Below are positions 47,864-60,475 of a stretch of 64,000 nucleotides of DNA, one piece after another (the first letter of the stretch is position 1; each line of letters begins with the position of its first letter). Under the pieces are notes generated by a model that made no database searches, was not told where the DNA came from, and saw only the letters and a list, made by a program, of their open reading frames with translations. The DNA comes from Lasioglossum baleicum. Its lineage: Eukaryota > Arthropoda > Insecta > Hymenoptera > Halictidae. The stretch is taken from contig NC_134940.1 in NCBI RefSeq assembly GCF_051020765.1, positions 13,343,712-13,407,711 on the forward strand. Direction: 5' to 3'. Position numbers and translations under genes: made by a program.

Positions 47864-48181
47864 ACAAGGGGAGGACCGCAAGTGTCCGACTTCGATTTTG
47901 ATAATTTTTTATGAGACGATGGTATATGGATCCCTAATAATTATGTATGCAAAATATTAGGTGTAGTTACCCAATAGTTTTAAAGATATAAACAATTAAA
48001 GTTGAACATGTGAATCACGCAACAAGGTTCAAAAAGGTATGAAACTTTAATTGTTTATATCTTTTAAACTATTGAGTAACTACACCTAATATTTTGCATA
48101 CATAATTAGGGATCCATATACCATCATCTCACAAAAAACTATCAAAATCGAAGTCGGACACACTTGGGTTCCTTCCCTTGT
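47864..48181. mobile_element. ACAAGGG palindromic MITE, copy 1
   Basis: 318 bp, palindromic almost end to end: ACAAGGGGAGGACCGCAAGTGT pairs with the ACACTTGGGTTCCTTCCCTTGT end, and GGATCCCTAATAATTATGTATG with CATACATAATTAGGGATCC. The centre is near 48020. A second member with a shortened right arm lies at 61349-61625. Superfamily unknown. Confidence 0.75.
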
Positions 48182-51100
48182 AAGTGTAAATTTCTGTGAG
48201 TATATAATTATACAAAAATGGCTCGAAATTTGGATTATTTTTATAAACTGATGTAAAATAGTCACTCTTAGTGCTGGGTGAACCTAGTTAATAGAATGAT
48301 ATTTAGGAAAATGTGAAAATATTGTTGGACGCAATGCCAACGGGCCTAACTATTAAAATTTTGAAAAGTTCGTGTATTTAATCTAAGTAAAAATTGTCTT
48401 CATCAGACAACTAGAATTCGTCAAGCTCTCGTGTGACATTTCGAGATAAGGGTTAATCAAGGTAGGCTCAACGAAATAGCATCAACCACAAGAGTTAACA
48501 TAAATCACCAGAAAGCAGTGAAAGTCTCGAGGATTGGGCGGAAATCGAAAATAAACGATAACGAACCGTGAAAGCAGACTCTTCCATGCAGTTCGAAAAC
48601 AATGGCTCGTTATTAATAAAAAGTTCGATGAAACGGGAAGTGATACCACCTCCCACGAGTTACGGAATATTACAGCAGATATTCGCGAGCGGGAAAGCCC
48701 CGAACCGGATGGGGATGACAAGGTGTATTACGCAACGGACTATATCGGCGGCTCGCTATGCCCGCGTAATAATGTTACGACACCTTCCCCGATTTAACCT
48801 TCTCCGGGGTTGCCGTCGAAAACAGGGTGAGCCGCAGCCCCGTGAGCGCCCCCAACCTAGTTCAGCGACTTTCTACTCGCACCTTTTAGCTTCTATTAGC
48901 CAGCGAGAGGCATCGACCAATCCGCTTTGGCTAATCCAGGAGTCTCGAAGCGTAGGAGTCCTTTAGGGACACGTGTCGCGATCATAGCAAAACGTCCGAT
49001 GCTTTAGATCAGGAATTAGGAGTCGGGAGACTCGAGAGCTAGAGGAAGTTGATTAAAAGCACGAGCAGACTCCCAATTAACTGTGTATCACAATTCTTAC
49101 ACAATGATTTGATATGCAGTCTTTTTAAACAAGTTTCTGATCACGTTATACTGTACGCAAGTGCTCAAAGACGGTCGAAGAATGAGGATTCAGAGATCCC
49201 CCAAACAGCAGAAATCCGCAGTCTGGTAATGATAAAAAAATTAGAGATGACAATGTCATCATCCCGGAATGAAAATATCCGAACGCTGGTACGGTAACTT
49301 CTCTTGATTCGATCGAACGGATAATTACACAGGTTCGGTTGTTTCCACTGCACCGAGGGGGTTAAAACGTCTGATAAAATCGACGCGAAAGATGTCCGTG
49401 AAAACCCGACGGTCCGGCAGGAATTAATTGGACGTCAGACGCACGGGTTCGTAATTATGTCGGCGGGTCGATCAACATCGTAAAACACCGAATTGCTATC
49501 GAGCCCGGCCTCTAAACCGAACCGAGCGGAGAGCGGGCCGCGTGTGTCGCGTGTATGTACATGTAATATCGATCGGGACGTCGCGTCGTCGTCGTCGTAC
49601 GCGATATATCCGTCGGAGGCGTGCGAACCGCAACTTTCATTGCATTTTATTACCGGCTTGCGCGGATTCGGCGCGCGTAAACATCCACTTATCGCGTCCA
49701 TCGGCCGCGCGTTACATCCTCGCCGAGAGGAGACTAAGAGCGTCCCCCTTGAAGACGGAAAACCTCTTATCGACGTACCGATGATGATGTTACGCTCGAT
49801 ACGTCTGCGAAAAATTGTAATCGAATAAGGGAGGCTCGATTTTGGAGAAAAGTAATCCTGTAGATGAAATAATATTCTAATGACACCTTCGCGCGGTTGG
49901 GGGTCGTCGTTGTGTTCTAGAACAAAGGCAAACTGCAATCTTTCATACTTGAAAACGCGTGAGAGCACACCTCGAGACCACCACTCTTCTCCGTTGTTCT
50001 GCACCCTCATTTCTCTAGGCTATCGATCGCGTTCATTAGGTCTAATCGCTAGACTGTACATCTTTAAATGTTCTGCATCGATTTTGGGAAACAGGAGTTC
50101 CATGGTAAACAATGTAATAATATCCTTGGATTTTTTAAATCTTTTTTAAATTCAACTTCTTCATAAGTGCATAAAAATCCGCGGTATACTGGTCACTTGC
50201 GACCACGTCATTCCAAGGATTCTTACTCTCGGCGAGTATTTTGGAGACAATGATTATACCTGTTCTCTTAGCTCATGCGTTTCATGAGAATTCCTCGAGC
50301 AAACTGGCATGAGTCATTTAAATGTTGAAATGATCTCGTTACGGCATAAACTGATTCCGTAGTTTAGCGGGTACGATTGATTGGGAACCGTTGCCCCACC
50401 CTCGGCACGAGCGTGAACGCCCCGACGATGAAAATGTAATTATGGATTCGCTTTGACGCTGCGAAAGGCTCGATGCACCGGCGAACTACAGTGTCTTATT
50501 AGCTCCAGGAGCCTAGCCGGTTCATACGCGAGTTTCTACTCGAAGGCGACCGACTATCGATCGGACGAGACACTCGCCGAAGATCCTCTTCCCTTTAACT
50601 CTTTCAGGCACGGAGAACCAAGTCCGCGGCGATAGGAAACGATAACTAACGCGATAATATATTTTTCATCGACACTCTTATGATTTTCATTCCTGTCTGA
50701 AATTTTTTTTAATACGATTTTAACTCCTAGTAATTTGCAGAAATATTTTCAGTGACTCCCTCACGCTGATAGTGTTTCAACAAATTGACGCAAAGGGATA
50801 ATTAACCCTTCCGAGCGGGAGAACGTTGGTCATTCCGTTTGCACCCTTTATGATTTTTATTGGAATTTGAAATTTTTTAACTGGATAGCTCTGGGTGACC
50901 GGGCAAAAATGTTCACCCAATCCGTTTCATCGACAATGGTTTTGAAAATCGTCGATTCTTGCCTTTCTGTCGCGTTGCCCGTGATTTCTGTTATTCCTGT
51001 AAACAAATCGCGGCGCGGATCGTGTTGTCCCGATGAATAACGACGGTCGAATAGCGCGAGAGAGTCGAAGAAGAGAATTTTCGATTATGTGGTATATGAA

Positions 51101-53600
51101 AAGGTATTTCGAATTAAATTGTAGCGAAATCGAGGGCGGATTTCGTTCGCGCCGCGTGTTCATTTAATACGACCGACTTTGTTCCCGTGTACCCGCGACG
51201 GTTTGTTCGTTTATCAACGATTAATCGTCTCGCTAAAACAAGAAGGAGCGGTCGGGCCGCTCTATTGTTTTAGGCCCGTGTGTCCGTCGAATCCGAAGCA
51301 AGTCACGCGCCCTACGGTTACGCCATTGACCCAACTTCGGGACCCTCGTTTTCATTAATCCTTTCAGCGTCGACCACCCCCTCTTATCCACCTCTTTGCC
51401 CCTCCGACGACCGTGGACCTTCGCAGACAGCCGATTTAAGGGGGTTACTCCCGTTCTGTCGATTCTAGACTACGAGATCAAAAATAGCTGCGTTATTTTG
51501 GGTCAAGTGTTTCGAAATTGAATACACTGTAATTTTCATAGAGTTGTCTTTATTGTTAATTTTACAATCTTTTCTATTTTATCCCATTCTTTTCTTACTT
51601 GCCAATATTTACTTTCTCCCATTAATGCTTTCAACTTTCCAACGATTATTATATTCAAATGGGGAATTGAATACGTATTCCAGACTTTTTTTCAGAAACG
51701 TGACGACCCAGGTTGCCCACGTAGAGCTACATTATTTTCATAGCTGCCGTAATGAATTACACAATTATTATGTACACTGTAAATTTCAATACAGACCATT
51801 TTTCTATAAGACATGGGTCTCCACAGCCCACCGTGCGCTCGGCCGTTGCGCGATCGCTCGATTTCACAGGTCGGGGAATCTATCGCGGCGATAAACGTGC
51901 TTAATCTTATCGCGACGAGCGAAAGCGGACGGAATCCATCGACGAACAGACGACGAGGAACGACGAGCGTCGCGGCGAGCGCGTCACTCCTTCCAAGGAT
52001 CCGTCCTTGGATCTTTGAAAGTTGAAACCAGGAATTCCCTGGTGCCCGCTGTGAAATCGTGGAATCGTCTGAAACGCGTCGATCGAAGTGCGCTGTTCAC
52101 TTAGAAATAATATCCTTGCTACATCTACCTAGAAATTAGTTACACTATGCAGTGCTGTTAGTCAGTCGTGGCGAAGTTGAAAGTGTTCGTATCGAACCCG
52201 GGATGTAAGTGTATTCATTTTAGCACTAGCATAGCAACGACGTTCAGAACGAAAGTAGACAAAAGTTAAGTCAAGAGTAGAACCTAGAACCTCCGTCTTC
52301 CCTATGTTCGAATCTCTTCAGGGATTAGTTTGCGACCTGCGACAGTAATTGAACAAATCCAGGATATTTATTCATGTCTCGTATCAATAGATTATGAAAC
52401 TTTTACGGATTAAATTCGGAAAAATAAGGGCGTCTCAGCGTTTGCCTTTGAGAGGATTCGAAAGTGAAATTTTCGGCCGGACGAAAACGACCCGGCGTGG
52501 CCTTACGGGGAGGGTTAATTATGGGAGGATCGCGCGAGTAGGAGCCGTGATCGTCGCGAAGCTTCTAATCGGCGGGAGATATTCGATCGTGTGCTTGTAG
52601 CGAGGAGGAACGAGCTGAAAAGCGAGTAGTACCGTTGCGTTCGCAGGGCAACGCCGGCTTTGCAGGGATAAGGAATTCCAGTTGGCGAATATTCAACGCG
52701 AATCACGCTCTCCGGGAGTATCGAGCTTGCACCTGGACCAGTTTTCTGCCGCAGTGCTGCCGCCGGAGCCCCTCCTGCCCCTTTCTCTCCCTCTCCGTTT
52801 CTCTCCCTCTTCTCCCCACTCTCCCCCCCTCTCTCTCTCTCCCTCTTTTACTCCCCTTCTCTTTAGCCACGTCTCTCTCCCCGCGTTTGCATTTTTTTCA
52901 TCAAAACGTTTCGGTGAACGAACGGGTACAGCCTCGCCGCCGCGCCGCTGGAGCGCGGATGCATTTTAAATCTTGGCACGCGATGAAAATTCAACGGGTC
53001 GAATAGGTATAAACAGCCACCACCAGCGGGAAAGACGATCGTCCTCCTTACCGATCACACTTACTCCTACTGTTCATTCGCCGCGCCATACAGATATGGC
53101 GATCGCGTCCCTCGCATCAAAACTCTCGTGCGATCCTCGATCCTCTTGCCGATCTCTGTCCAAGCACTGAATCTTCGACAATGTTCCTCGATTTTCTGAT
53201 GGAAATTCATTTCCCCCTAGGCTGTTCGAGCCAACAAGCTGTTAGCAACAGTGCCACGCAGAATGCTTTGTCATTACACGGCGGACCTTTATGCAAAATA
53301 CAATTTTTAATCATCGATTCCAGTCTATAGAAGCCAAACACAAATTTACTTTCCTCGTTACTGATTCTACCATGTGTTGAAAATAGTACGTTCTTGAATT
53401 CTGTCAACCTTTTTACTGGTTTAAATTGCGCCAACCCATTCAATTATCGATTACGCACACACAGAATTATAATTGATCATTATAAGTAATTGTGCATTGG
53501 TGTCAGAAATCGAGTAGCTGAAATGATTGAATAAATCTATTTCTTACGAACGAGGGGGTGATTCTACATTTAAAAAATAAGTCAAGGTAGCGTTAAAATA
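48182..53600. other. Unique DNA, no gene recognised
   Basis: Long overlapping CpG-rich frames at 49435-50010 (minus, 191 codons) and 49493-49828 (plus) have no domain or splice context. 52780-52870 is a C/T-rich tract. Solo GACTGC-family ends lie at about 49205-49220, 50171-50190 and 53279-53300. TTAACCCTTCCGAGCGGG (50801) may be a MITE end. I find no tRNA or other RNA gene. Confidence 0.4.
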
Positions 53601-54152
53601 CAGGGTGGTCCACGCAACTTGCACACCTATATAACTTCCAAAATATGCGTTGCACAAAAACGTTTTGTATACAGTAGTTGCATGGTCTGAAGGTGTACAT
53701 TACGTAGTGTATTTATTTTTCTTTACAGGTGGAAGCGTTTCGGAGATTTGAAGGTCGACTTTGTTTTTTTAAATGGAGTACTATATTTTTTATATGAAAA
53801 TATGGAAGAATGGAACCTTTATTAGCCCAAAAACCTAATAATTAACGAGTAAAATCTTCAAGAAATAAAGTGAAATTACTCGTTAATTATTAGGTTTAGG
53901 GCTAATGAAGGTCAATACTTGTTTTACTCAGAATTCGACATTCTTCCATATTTTCGTATAAAAAATATAGTATTCCATTTAAAGAAACAAAGTCGACCTT
54001 CAAATCTCCGAGACGCTTCCACCTGTAAAGAAAATAAATACACTACGTGATGTACCCCTCCAGACCATGCAACTTCTGTATACAAAACTTCTTCGTGCAA
54101 CGCATTCTTTGAAAGTTATTGCATAGGTGTGCAAGTTGCGTGGACCAGCCTG
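53601..54152. mobile_element. Near-perfect 552-bp palindromic MITE (CAGGGTGGTCC ends)
   Basis: TA|CAGGGTGGTCCACGCAACTT at the left and AAGTTGCGTGGACCAGCCTG|TA at the right. The arms match over roughly 250 bp each, including the block GGTGGAAGCGTTTCGGAGAT opposite ATCTCCGAGACGCTTCCACC and AACCTAATAATTAACGAGTA opposite TACTCGTTAATTATTAGGTT, leaving a spacer of about 20-30 bp near 53865. No transposase. TA target sites suggest a Tc1/mariner-like source. A half copy is at 44527. Confidence 0.85.
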
Positions 54153-54154
54153 TA

Positions 54155-55532
54155 TAACATTTCTCTTGAACATCTTCATCTTTTTTCTCCGAAACGCATC
54201 GACCTTCCTTCGGCCGATTATTTTTCGCGTGTAAAAGAAGTATACATGTATCGATCTAAAAATAGAGGGGAGACAGTACGTAGGAGGTGTGAACGAACTG
54301 GTGGGTCCTTGATGGCGGGCAGGGTACAACGGTCGAAAAGCCTGGCCCCGTGTCCCTGACTCGGCAATTAGGTCAATGCCTCGGCGAACGAATCGACGAC
54401 CCGTCGAAAAATCGTTCTTATTTATTCACTGTCGCGTCTCGTCCCGTCTGGTTTCGTCTCGTCGGTTGTTGACTAACTGACCGTCCGGTGGACGAGAGCA
54501 CAGCACTCGAACAACACAGATCCGTGCAATTCGATCGGCTAATTTCCTGCCGGTCCCAGAGGCCGCTAGAATAATGGATGAACGAGAACGGCTGCCGTTC
54601 TCTCTTTCAGCCTGTTTATCTTCGGCTCGTTCGTCGAAACTCTTTATCCGGATATTACGTTTATCTCGCTGCGATTCGGAAAACGAGTGGTAATGGCCGC
54701 TCGAGCGTTCAGGTAAGCTTGACCAACTTCCTGCGCGCCGGAATATTGCGCGTCAAACCTTCGCGGTCCTCGCAAAGTCCAAAATATTCGGGGGAAAAAG
54801 AAAATTTTGCTGGGATCTTCTGTTATGGAAATTATGGACAATTTAAAGTTTGCACTTCAGAAATTAGGTATGAAGGCGTGTTGTGGGAGAACCTACCTTC
54901 GCGAATTTATTTCGCAGGAATCATAAGCTTCAAGCAAGTGGAGTTCAACTTGTATATGATAATGTTCGAAGCAGAGTGTTATGATTTTTTGGAAGCATTT
55001 TGTCGAAGAGTTTGTAGAGTTGCAGTCGAGAGTGTAACGAAAAAATGGTTTTTAACCTCCGATTGGTCGATATCGGTGACCAATGAGCACTTAGGATACT
55101 GCGGCCGTTGAACGCCGGCTGATTTATGCCGTTCGCGCCATTCTTTGACCTTTACGAATTCTTCGGACGCGTGCAACAAGTTAGACCACCGTTTGGAAAC
55201 GGCGCCGGTCGGCGATTCAAGAGGACGATAACCATGTGTATCCCATTGGCCTTAAATGCAAATACCACCTCTTCCCCGTCGACGCATGGCGTGGACGAGC
55301 TAGCCTAAACGCCGTAAAATGTCCCTTTTACTGTGGTGGATAAAAAGGACATTTTACTGGGGTAGCAGGTTCCATATCCGAGCTGTAATATTTTTGTTTT
55401 CCAAATTTATGTATTTGTTACGCTGCTGCACGAGTTTGAATGCTAAATTGAATATTAAATAATGTTTTTAGAGACTCCAATTTAAAAAACAGTCATGAAC
55501 TTTTCGAGTATGTATTATACTGTATACTAACA
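54155..55532. other. Unique DNA; unassigned 177-codon frame and a short hairpin
   Basis: A plus frame at 54578-55111 has no recognisable domain. It is partly overlapped by antisense frames, and I do not call it a gene. At 55314-55367 TAAAATGTCCCTTTTACT and AAAAAGGACATTTTACTG can pair around a short loop, perhaps a remnant of a small palindromic element. Confidence 0.4.
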
Positions 55533-55540
55533 CTTGACAC

Positions 55541-56220
55541 CAGGGACCATAACTGTTATAATCAAAAGGAAAAAAGTCATAGAATGACAAGTATTTCATC
55601 GACTAAAATCGTATTGGTTTCACATAAGTATTATAAGTGACCGAAAATTTGTTCTCTTGTTGGTAAATGTTATCGTTGAGAGAAGTTCATTTCGATCGCT
55701 CATAACAGTTATCGATGAAGGAAATTTGTAATAGTTATTATTAAATAGTACAGCTTTCAAATGGTAGACAATCAATTATTTCATAAATATTTTATTCGTA
55801 AAATTAATTGCTACAATCAAAATTTAATGTGACAAACAAACAGATTTCGTGCTGTTCTTATGGTCTGTTGATTCGTCTTGTTGTATGAAACCTTCTCAAT
55901 GAATTTCACAGGCTTGCTCCATACAACTCAATAATTAAATAAACAACCAAAATGAATTTTCTCATCAATAAATATTACGAACAAGTGAAGAGAAATTCGA
56001 TCATCGATAACTGTTATCGAGGAGGATACAATTTTTTGGACACTAATAACTGTTATTTGTAACCAAAAAGTACAAAGATCGATATCTTTTAATGATTTTG
56101 TTCTTCGGATTTTTTTCTTTATATTTCGTGTACATTATCTTAAATTTCAACAATAATCAACTTTTTATCAATGGTTTCTATCGTAGAAAATGTTAGAATA
56201 ACTGTTATTTTTGGTCTCTG
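55541..56220. mobile_element. 680-bp non-autonomous hAT element with exact 8-bp target duplication
   Basis: The 8-mer CTTGACAC lies immediately before (55533-55540) and after (56221-56228) the element. Ends are CAGGGACCATAACTGTTAT and ATAACTGTTATTTTTGGTCTCTG, imperfect inverted repeats about 20 bp long. 8-bp duplications and CAG-starting ends place it in the hAT superfamily. The interior is AT-rich with no transposase frame and contains at least four more TAACTGTTA or TAACAGTTA words (near 55704, 56008, 56048, 56196), which may be subterminal transposase-binding sites. Confidence 0.88.
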
Positions 56221-56228
56221 CTTGACAC

Positions 56229-58910
56229 CATAAGTCTATGAAGTTAATTAGACTATTTTCAATGAAATTGTAAGATTGTGAGATTCATATTTAAAGATAG
56301 ACCGATCGAGATAAAGGTTCAGATAGATTATTGAGTAGTTCGGAGACCGGAGAAGTTGAAGAAGGATCGATAGATCCCGGTTCGAAGAGAAAAGCCAGAT
56401 GATCAAGCTCGAGGCCGGAGTTCCAACAAGTGTCGCGGTCGAGTTCCGAAGGAGACACGGTTCTTTTTCGAAGGTCATCCGAAGGTCGCGGCTGTTATAG
56501 GTCACCGACATCCTATCGAGGTCAACAATGGAGCAGAGCCTCGGAGAAAGCACCTGTCCCACCCTGTGTATCTATTACTATTGTATGTACGACCCATATT
56601 CTCGCGGAAGCATCGCGTTCACTTGTTCGTCCGCCATTTTCGTCGCCATGTTTACCCAGATATGATTCACAGGAGTCTACTTGTCGGGCGTAGAACTTAA
56701 CAGCGCCGTGCGTTGCCTTGAAATGCACTTCCAGTTGAATTTAAGAAACGATGTATATATTCATATTTTCACTAAATATAGTAGAACATCGACCAGACTT
56801 ATCTACCGGAAACTTATTAACACATTACTTATCGGCGATAATATAAAACAAGACACTTACGCTACACGGCTAAGGATTTCTTAATCCTCGTGAGCTGAAA
56901 AGCACTCTCGGTAACAGTCTAACAGTTCCCAATGATTCCTAACAAGTGGACAGCTGATTTTATGCATAATAAAAATGAGTAAACGTAATTTAAAGCAGTA
57001 AAAACATCAGAAGAATTTGAACATTTTTATATTATTTTCAATATCTTAAACATGTTAAGAAAGAACATAAGTTTCTACTTCTCTCGAGCTTGTTGCAATT
57101 CACATAGACAATTTTTATTTTGCATAAAGATTAGCTGTCTACCAAGTCTAATAAGCCCTCGGGGATTATTAATTCCTTGCTGTACCTTTTCTTTTACAGT
57201 TACAGTGATTAGAACGTCTTTATCCCGAAAAATGTCACAGAAGAGAAAATTTATATTTTTTGTATGGCTACATTTATTTGAATGCTTAAATATTGATTAC
57301 AAACGAATCAAATTTTATTTCATCTAGAATGAAACGCGTAACATTCATATTTGTCAGACTCGGTTAAAAACCTTCATTGCGAGTCTGGCTCGTTAATAGA
57401 ATACTTATTCGAGCCTCTTTTCGATAAAATACAGTGACTGAGAATCCTATTAATATGCTTTCGGCAATTAAAGTGTTAATAGGTTCTCCGATAAGTGTGC
57501 TGCACCAAATGGAAGCGTGGAGAACTTCTTTCGCACAATAATCCCAAACGAAATGGTTAGATTATTTATTGAACCTGAGTTGTTGGTTTATGATCGAAGT
57601 TTCTGTTGCTGAAATCTCCAGTCAGGCGCGATGAATTTCCAAAAATTATGGAATAATCGTCGGTCGATAATGTGTTGATTAACCCGCGGTTTGTAATCCC
57701 GCTGACCGGTCGATGCCAGAGAGTTTATAAAGCGCAGTGGGCGGCGGGTTTGCTTGAATTCTACGATCCGGGTAAAATGTCGGATTATCGTGCGGCATCG
57801 CGTGATCGTTATCTCGAGATCGACGACGAGCGGCCACAGGTGAGACTGTTTTAGTGTACAGAGGTCGCCTTGCGACTGGCGAGCACGGTATCGAGAGGGT
57901 TCGAAGCCGGAGAAAAAAAAGCCGAAAGAAAAAAAAGGACACGTCCCTGCGGCCAGGTGAGAGAACGCCAGCCATCGCCAAACACGATATTGTACCCGCA
58001 AACATTTACGTAGCCGTGGAACAGGTGCGAGTCGTGCTTTTCCACGCGAGCACGGCCGGTCGCATAATTTTTGGCCACTCGGAAATCATCGCTCCTCGTC
58101 CCAAAATTGATTCGAATAATTGAATTGTTCAGACAAATGAAGTCCGTGTTCGAACACAGGTTGCTCGATACATTTTGGCGTTTTCGCGCGACTCGAGGTA
58201 AACGATACACGCGTCATGCGTTCGTATATTATGTATAATATAATTTTAATTAATTCTAAATTTTACACAATTGCGTATTGATTCAATTACATCCACGTCC
58301 AGAGTGTCTCACGCCCTTTCTTTATCAATTTATAGACACGTCTCATAAATGGTCTAAATTTTTTGCTCTGCTGCAAATCATCCAAATTGCGTCGTGTTTG
58401 GTACAATTCCGATCAGAAAAATTTCACGAATACGTTGGCAAGAGTTTTGCAGAAGAACAATTGAGAAAAAAACTTTTGCCACTGCATTAATATTGTTCCG
58501 CCGTTTTTCTTCGATCTAGGGAAGAGATCGAGGACGTTTCCGCGTTGTATCGAGAGGATCATTTTACTACGAATGATCTCGTCGTGTTATCGGTTCGAGT
58601 AGCGTTCCCGACCGACGACAGCTCGATTTTCTAGCCGGGATCGAAGAAGCGATCGGAGATCGCGGCGATCTATGTATTTGGCCGAGCGTATATCTATCCG
58701 GAGCCGCGGCGCGCTCGGCGATGTCGCTTTTAATTCGGTAAGAAAGTGGGTTTCTGGGTCAGAGCGCGCGGCGATACGCGCAACACACAGGCGAGAACGG
58801 CTTCACGCGACTATCGGGGAAACGACTTTCTTCGGAGCAGTGCCGTATCTCGTAGCGACCACACATACACGTATATCGTAGACGAACACGCACGCCGATG
58901 ACGCCGTTTT
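56229..58910. other. Unique DNA, no gene recognised
   Basis: 56953-56970 (AGCTGATTTTATGCATAA) resembles a diverged GACTGC-family end. Frames at 57588-58210 minus (up to 137 codons) and 57672-58123 plus have no domain. No RNA gene or further repeat is found. Confidence 0.4.
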
Positions 58911-59220
58911 TCGCGATCGCTATTATCCGAGCAGTTAAATTTCAGTTGTCGCGCGCTAACGCCCATCAAACCACCCCAGAAGCTATACGAATACTGTAGG
59001 GGTTACGCCCACCGAGCAACCCCAAAAGTTTTATAAAATCAAAGTACTGCTGTGAAAAAGAGATTGTTCGATCGCCATTATTCCGAAGAGGACAGTTAAA
59101 TTTCAGTTACCTGGAGTATAGTTGTTTTCCCACCGAGCAACCCCGAAATCACAATACTCTAGGGGTGACGCCCACCGAACAACCCCTAGAGTTCTGTAAA
59201 ACCGAGATACTCCTTGCTAG
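58911..59220. repeat. Local duplication, period about 156 bp
   Basis: CGATCGCTATTATCCGA..CAGTTAAATTTCAGTT (from 58914) recurs diverged at about 59070. The phrase CGCCCACCGAGCAACCCC or a near variant appears three times (59004, 59130, 59170). This is two imperfect tandem units plus a third partial one. Confidence 0.6.
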
Positions 59221-59303
59221 ACTCTTTGTAACATGAGTTTCATGGAAATTTCGTTCTTCGTTTCCCCGAAGGCTATCGACTACAACAAAATAATTTAATA
59301 GAA

Positions 59304-59337
<34 letters not shown>

Positions 59338-59736
59338 CGGACCGAGGTCCTTTTATACAAATGTGTACAGTTTTGACAGTATAACTGATATAACAAAAAG
59401 AAGATACGACAAAAAATCTTGACGTAAAATCTTAACCTAAGTCTTAACTAAAATTTACATAAAAATGGACCGTGCGAAACTAAACAAATACAGGTACGGT
59501 TAACATATAGTATTGCGCAATTTTGTTATGAATGCCTGTAACGTGCCATTAAACAAATCGATATTGTTATAAAATATGTTAGAGCAAGCAATAATGCGAG
59601 GGGTTAAATTATTAGACGAGGGGTTAAATTGCACCCCCTCACTTTTGTCATAATTAGCCGCAGATCATTTTGATTAGAATGATTACGTAAACGATCCTGA
59701 ACGGGCAGACGGTATAATCTATTTGGTATACGTACA
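59221..59736. repeat. (TTA)n microsatellite and AT-rich DNA
   Basis: An ATT/TTA tract lies at about 59307-59334. At 59596-59640 AGGGGTTAAATT is repeated twice around ATTAGACG. No gene is recognised. Confidence 0.6.
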
Positions 59737-59891
59737 CACTACTGTGCAAAAGACAGCAGCACCTTTGGAAAAGGATTCCGCTGTTTAATTGAATAGCTCT
59801 GAGAACATGTGTTATTGCGGATCAAATAGAAATCATTCATTGTACTATACAATTTCTATATGTATAAAGATTATTGTTTATCATTATTAGA

Positions 59892-60086
59892 GACTGCGGA
59901 TTTTATGCGTTTATGACAAAGATCAAAGCATTATTTAAAGCAATGGACATATTAAAAAGATTTAAAGACATAAGCGTATTGGTTTCAGTTTAATTAGAAA
60001 ATCGAACGAAGAAAGAAATGTTTATTTCGCTCTTGTGTCTTGCAATCATTGGAAACCATTTTTATTTCGCATAAAAATCCACAGTC
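59892..60086. mobile_element. GACTGC-family MITE, full-length copy 2 (nested)
   Basis: GACTGCGGATTTTATGCG at the left and CGCATAAAAATCCACAGTC at the right. Its 195 bp closely match the length of the copy at 2208-2403, and both have TTATGAC just inside the left end. It lies inside the CACTACTGTGC element, so it inserted later. Confidence 0.75.
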
Positions 60087-60097
60087 TAGTCATTGTA

Positions 60098-60429
60098 CAG
60101 GGTGTCTCAGCTGAAGGAGGCCACATAAATTATCTCCTTTATTTTTAATGGCACAAAAAATATTTATGGCATAATTTAAATGGTATCGAAGGAGAAACAT
60201 CATAGAAGAACAACTTCTTTTATCCGGTTATTTTTTCATAGTTTTTTCAATTTTTATTCCATCTTATAGCGGCTGAAGAAAATACATTTGAATATCTCAA
60301 GTCATTAACAAGATGTAGTAAAAAAAAATAAGTTTTCCCGATAAGAAATAACGATGACCTTGGAAGAACTATTCAAATTATGCCATGGATATTCTTTTTG
60401 TGCCATTAAAAATAAAGAAGATATTTATA
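60098..60429. mobile_element. CAGGGTGTCTC palindromic element, right end truncated (nested)
   Basis: TA|CAGGGTGTCTCAGCTGAAGG opens the element. TCTCCTTTATTTTTAATGGCAC near 60135 pairs with GTGCCATTAAAAATAAAGAAGA near 60400, and ATGGCATAATTTAA with CAAATTATGCCAT. The complementary outer 30 bp expected at the right are missing, so the copy lost one terminus. The 60-codon frame at 60354-60536 arises across this junction and is not a gene. Confidence 0.6.
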
Positions 60430-60475
60430 ATTACAATTATATGTTGGGCGTTTCTTTCTTTCGCACAGTAATGTA

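Larger units (their letters stand above)
59737..60473. mobile_element. Tc1-like MITE (CACTACTGTGC family) containing two other elements
   Basis: The left end CACTACTGTGCAAAAG and right end CTTTCGCACAGTAATG|TA match the ends of the 273-bp element at 61053-61325 read in the opposite direction. The shared interior (TTCCGCTGTTTAATTGAAT, TGTTATTGCGGATCA, then a TTGTTTATCATTA stretch) is present up to about 59889, and the last shared part (TATAATTACAATTATATG) resumes near 60427. Between them sit the 195-bp GACTGC MITE (59892-60086) and a CAGGGTGTCTC palindromic piece (60098 to about 60429). Confidence 0.7.

Noticed and set aside
49435..50010. 191-codon minus-strand frame
   Set aside because: Overlaps plus-strand frames of similar length, has no recognisable motif and no splice or promoter context; openness is explained by composition.
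52185..52210. GGGTTCGATAC on minus, resembling a tRNA T-loop
   Set aside because: No acceptor or anticodon stems can be formed with the flanking sequence.
54578..55111. 177-codon plus-strand frame
   Set aside because: No domain or family resemblance; overlapped by antisense frames; no start or donor signals stronger than chance.
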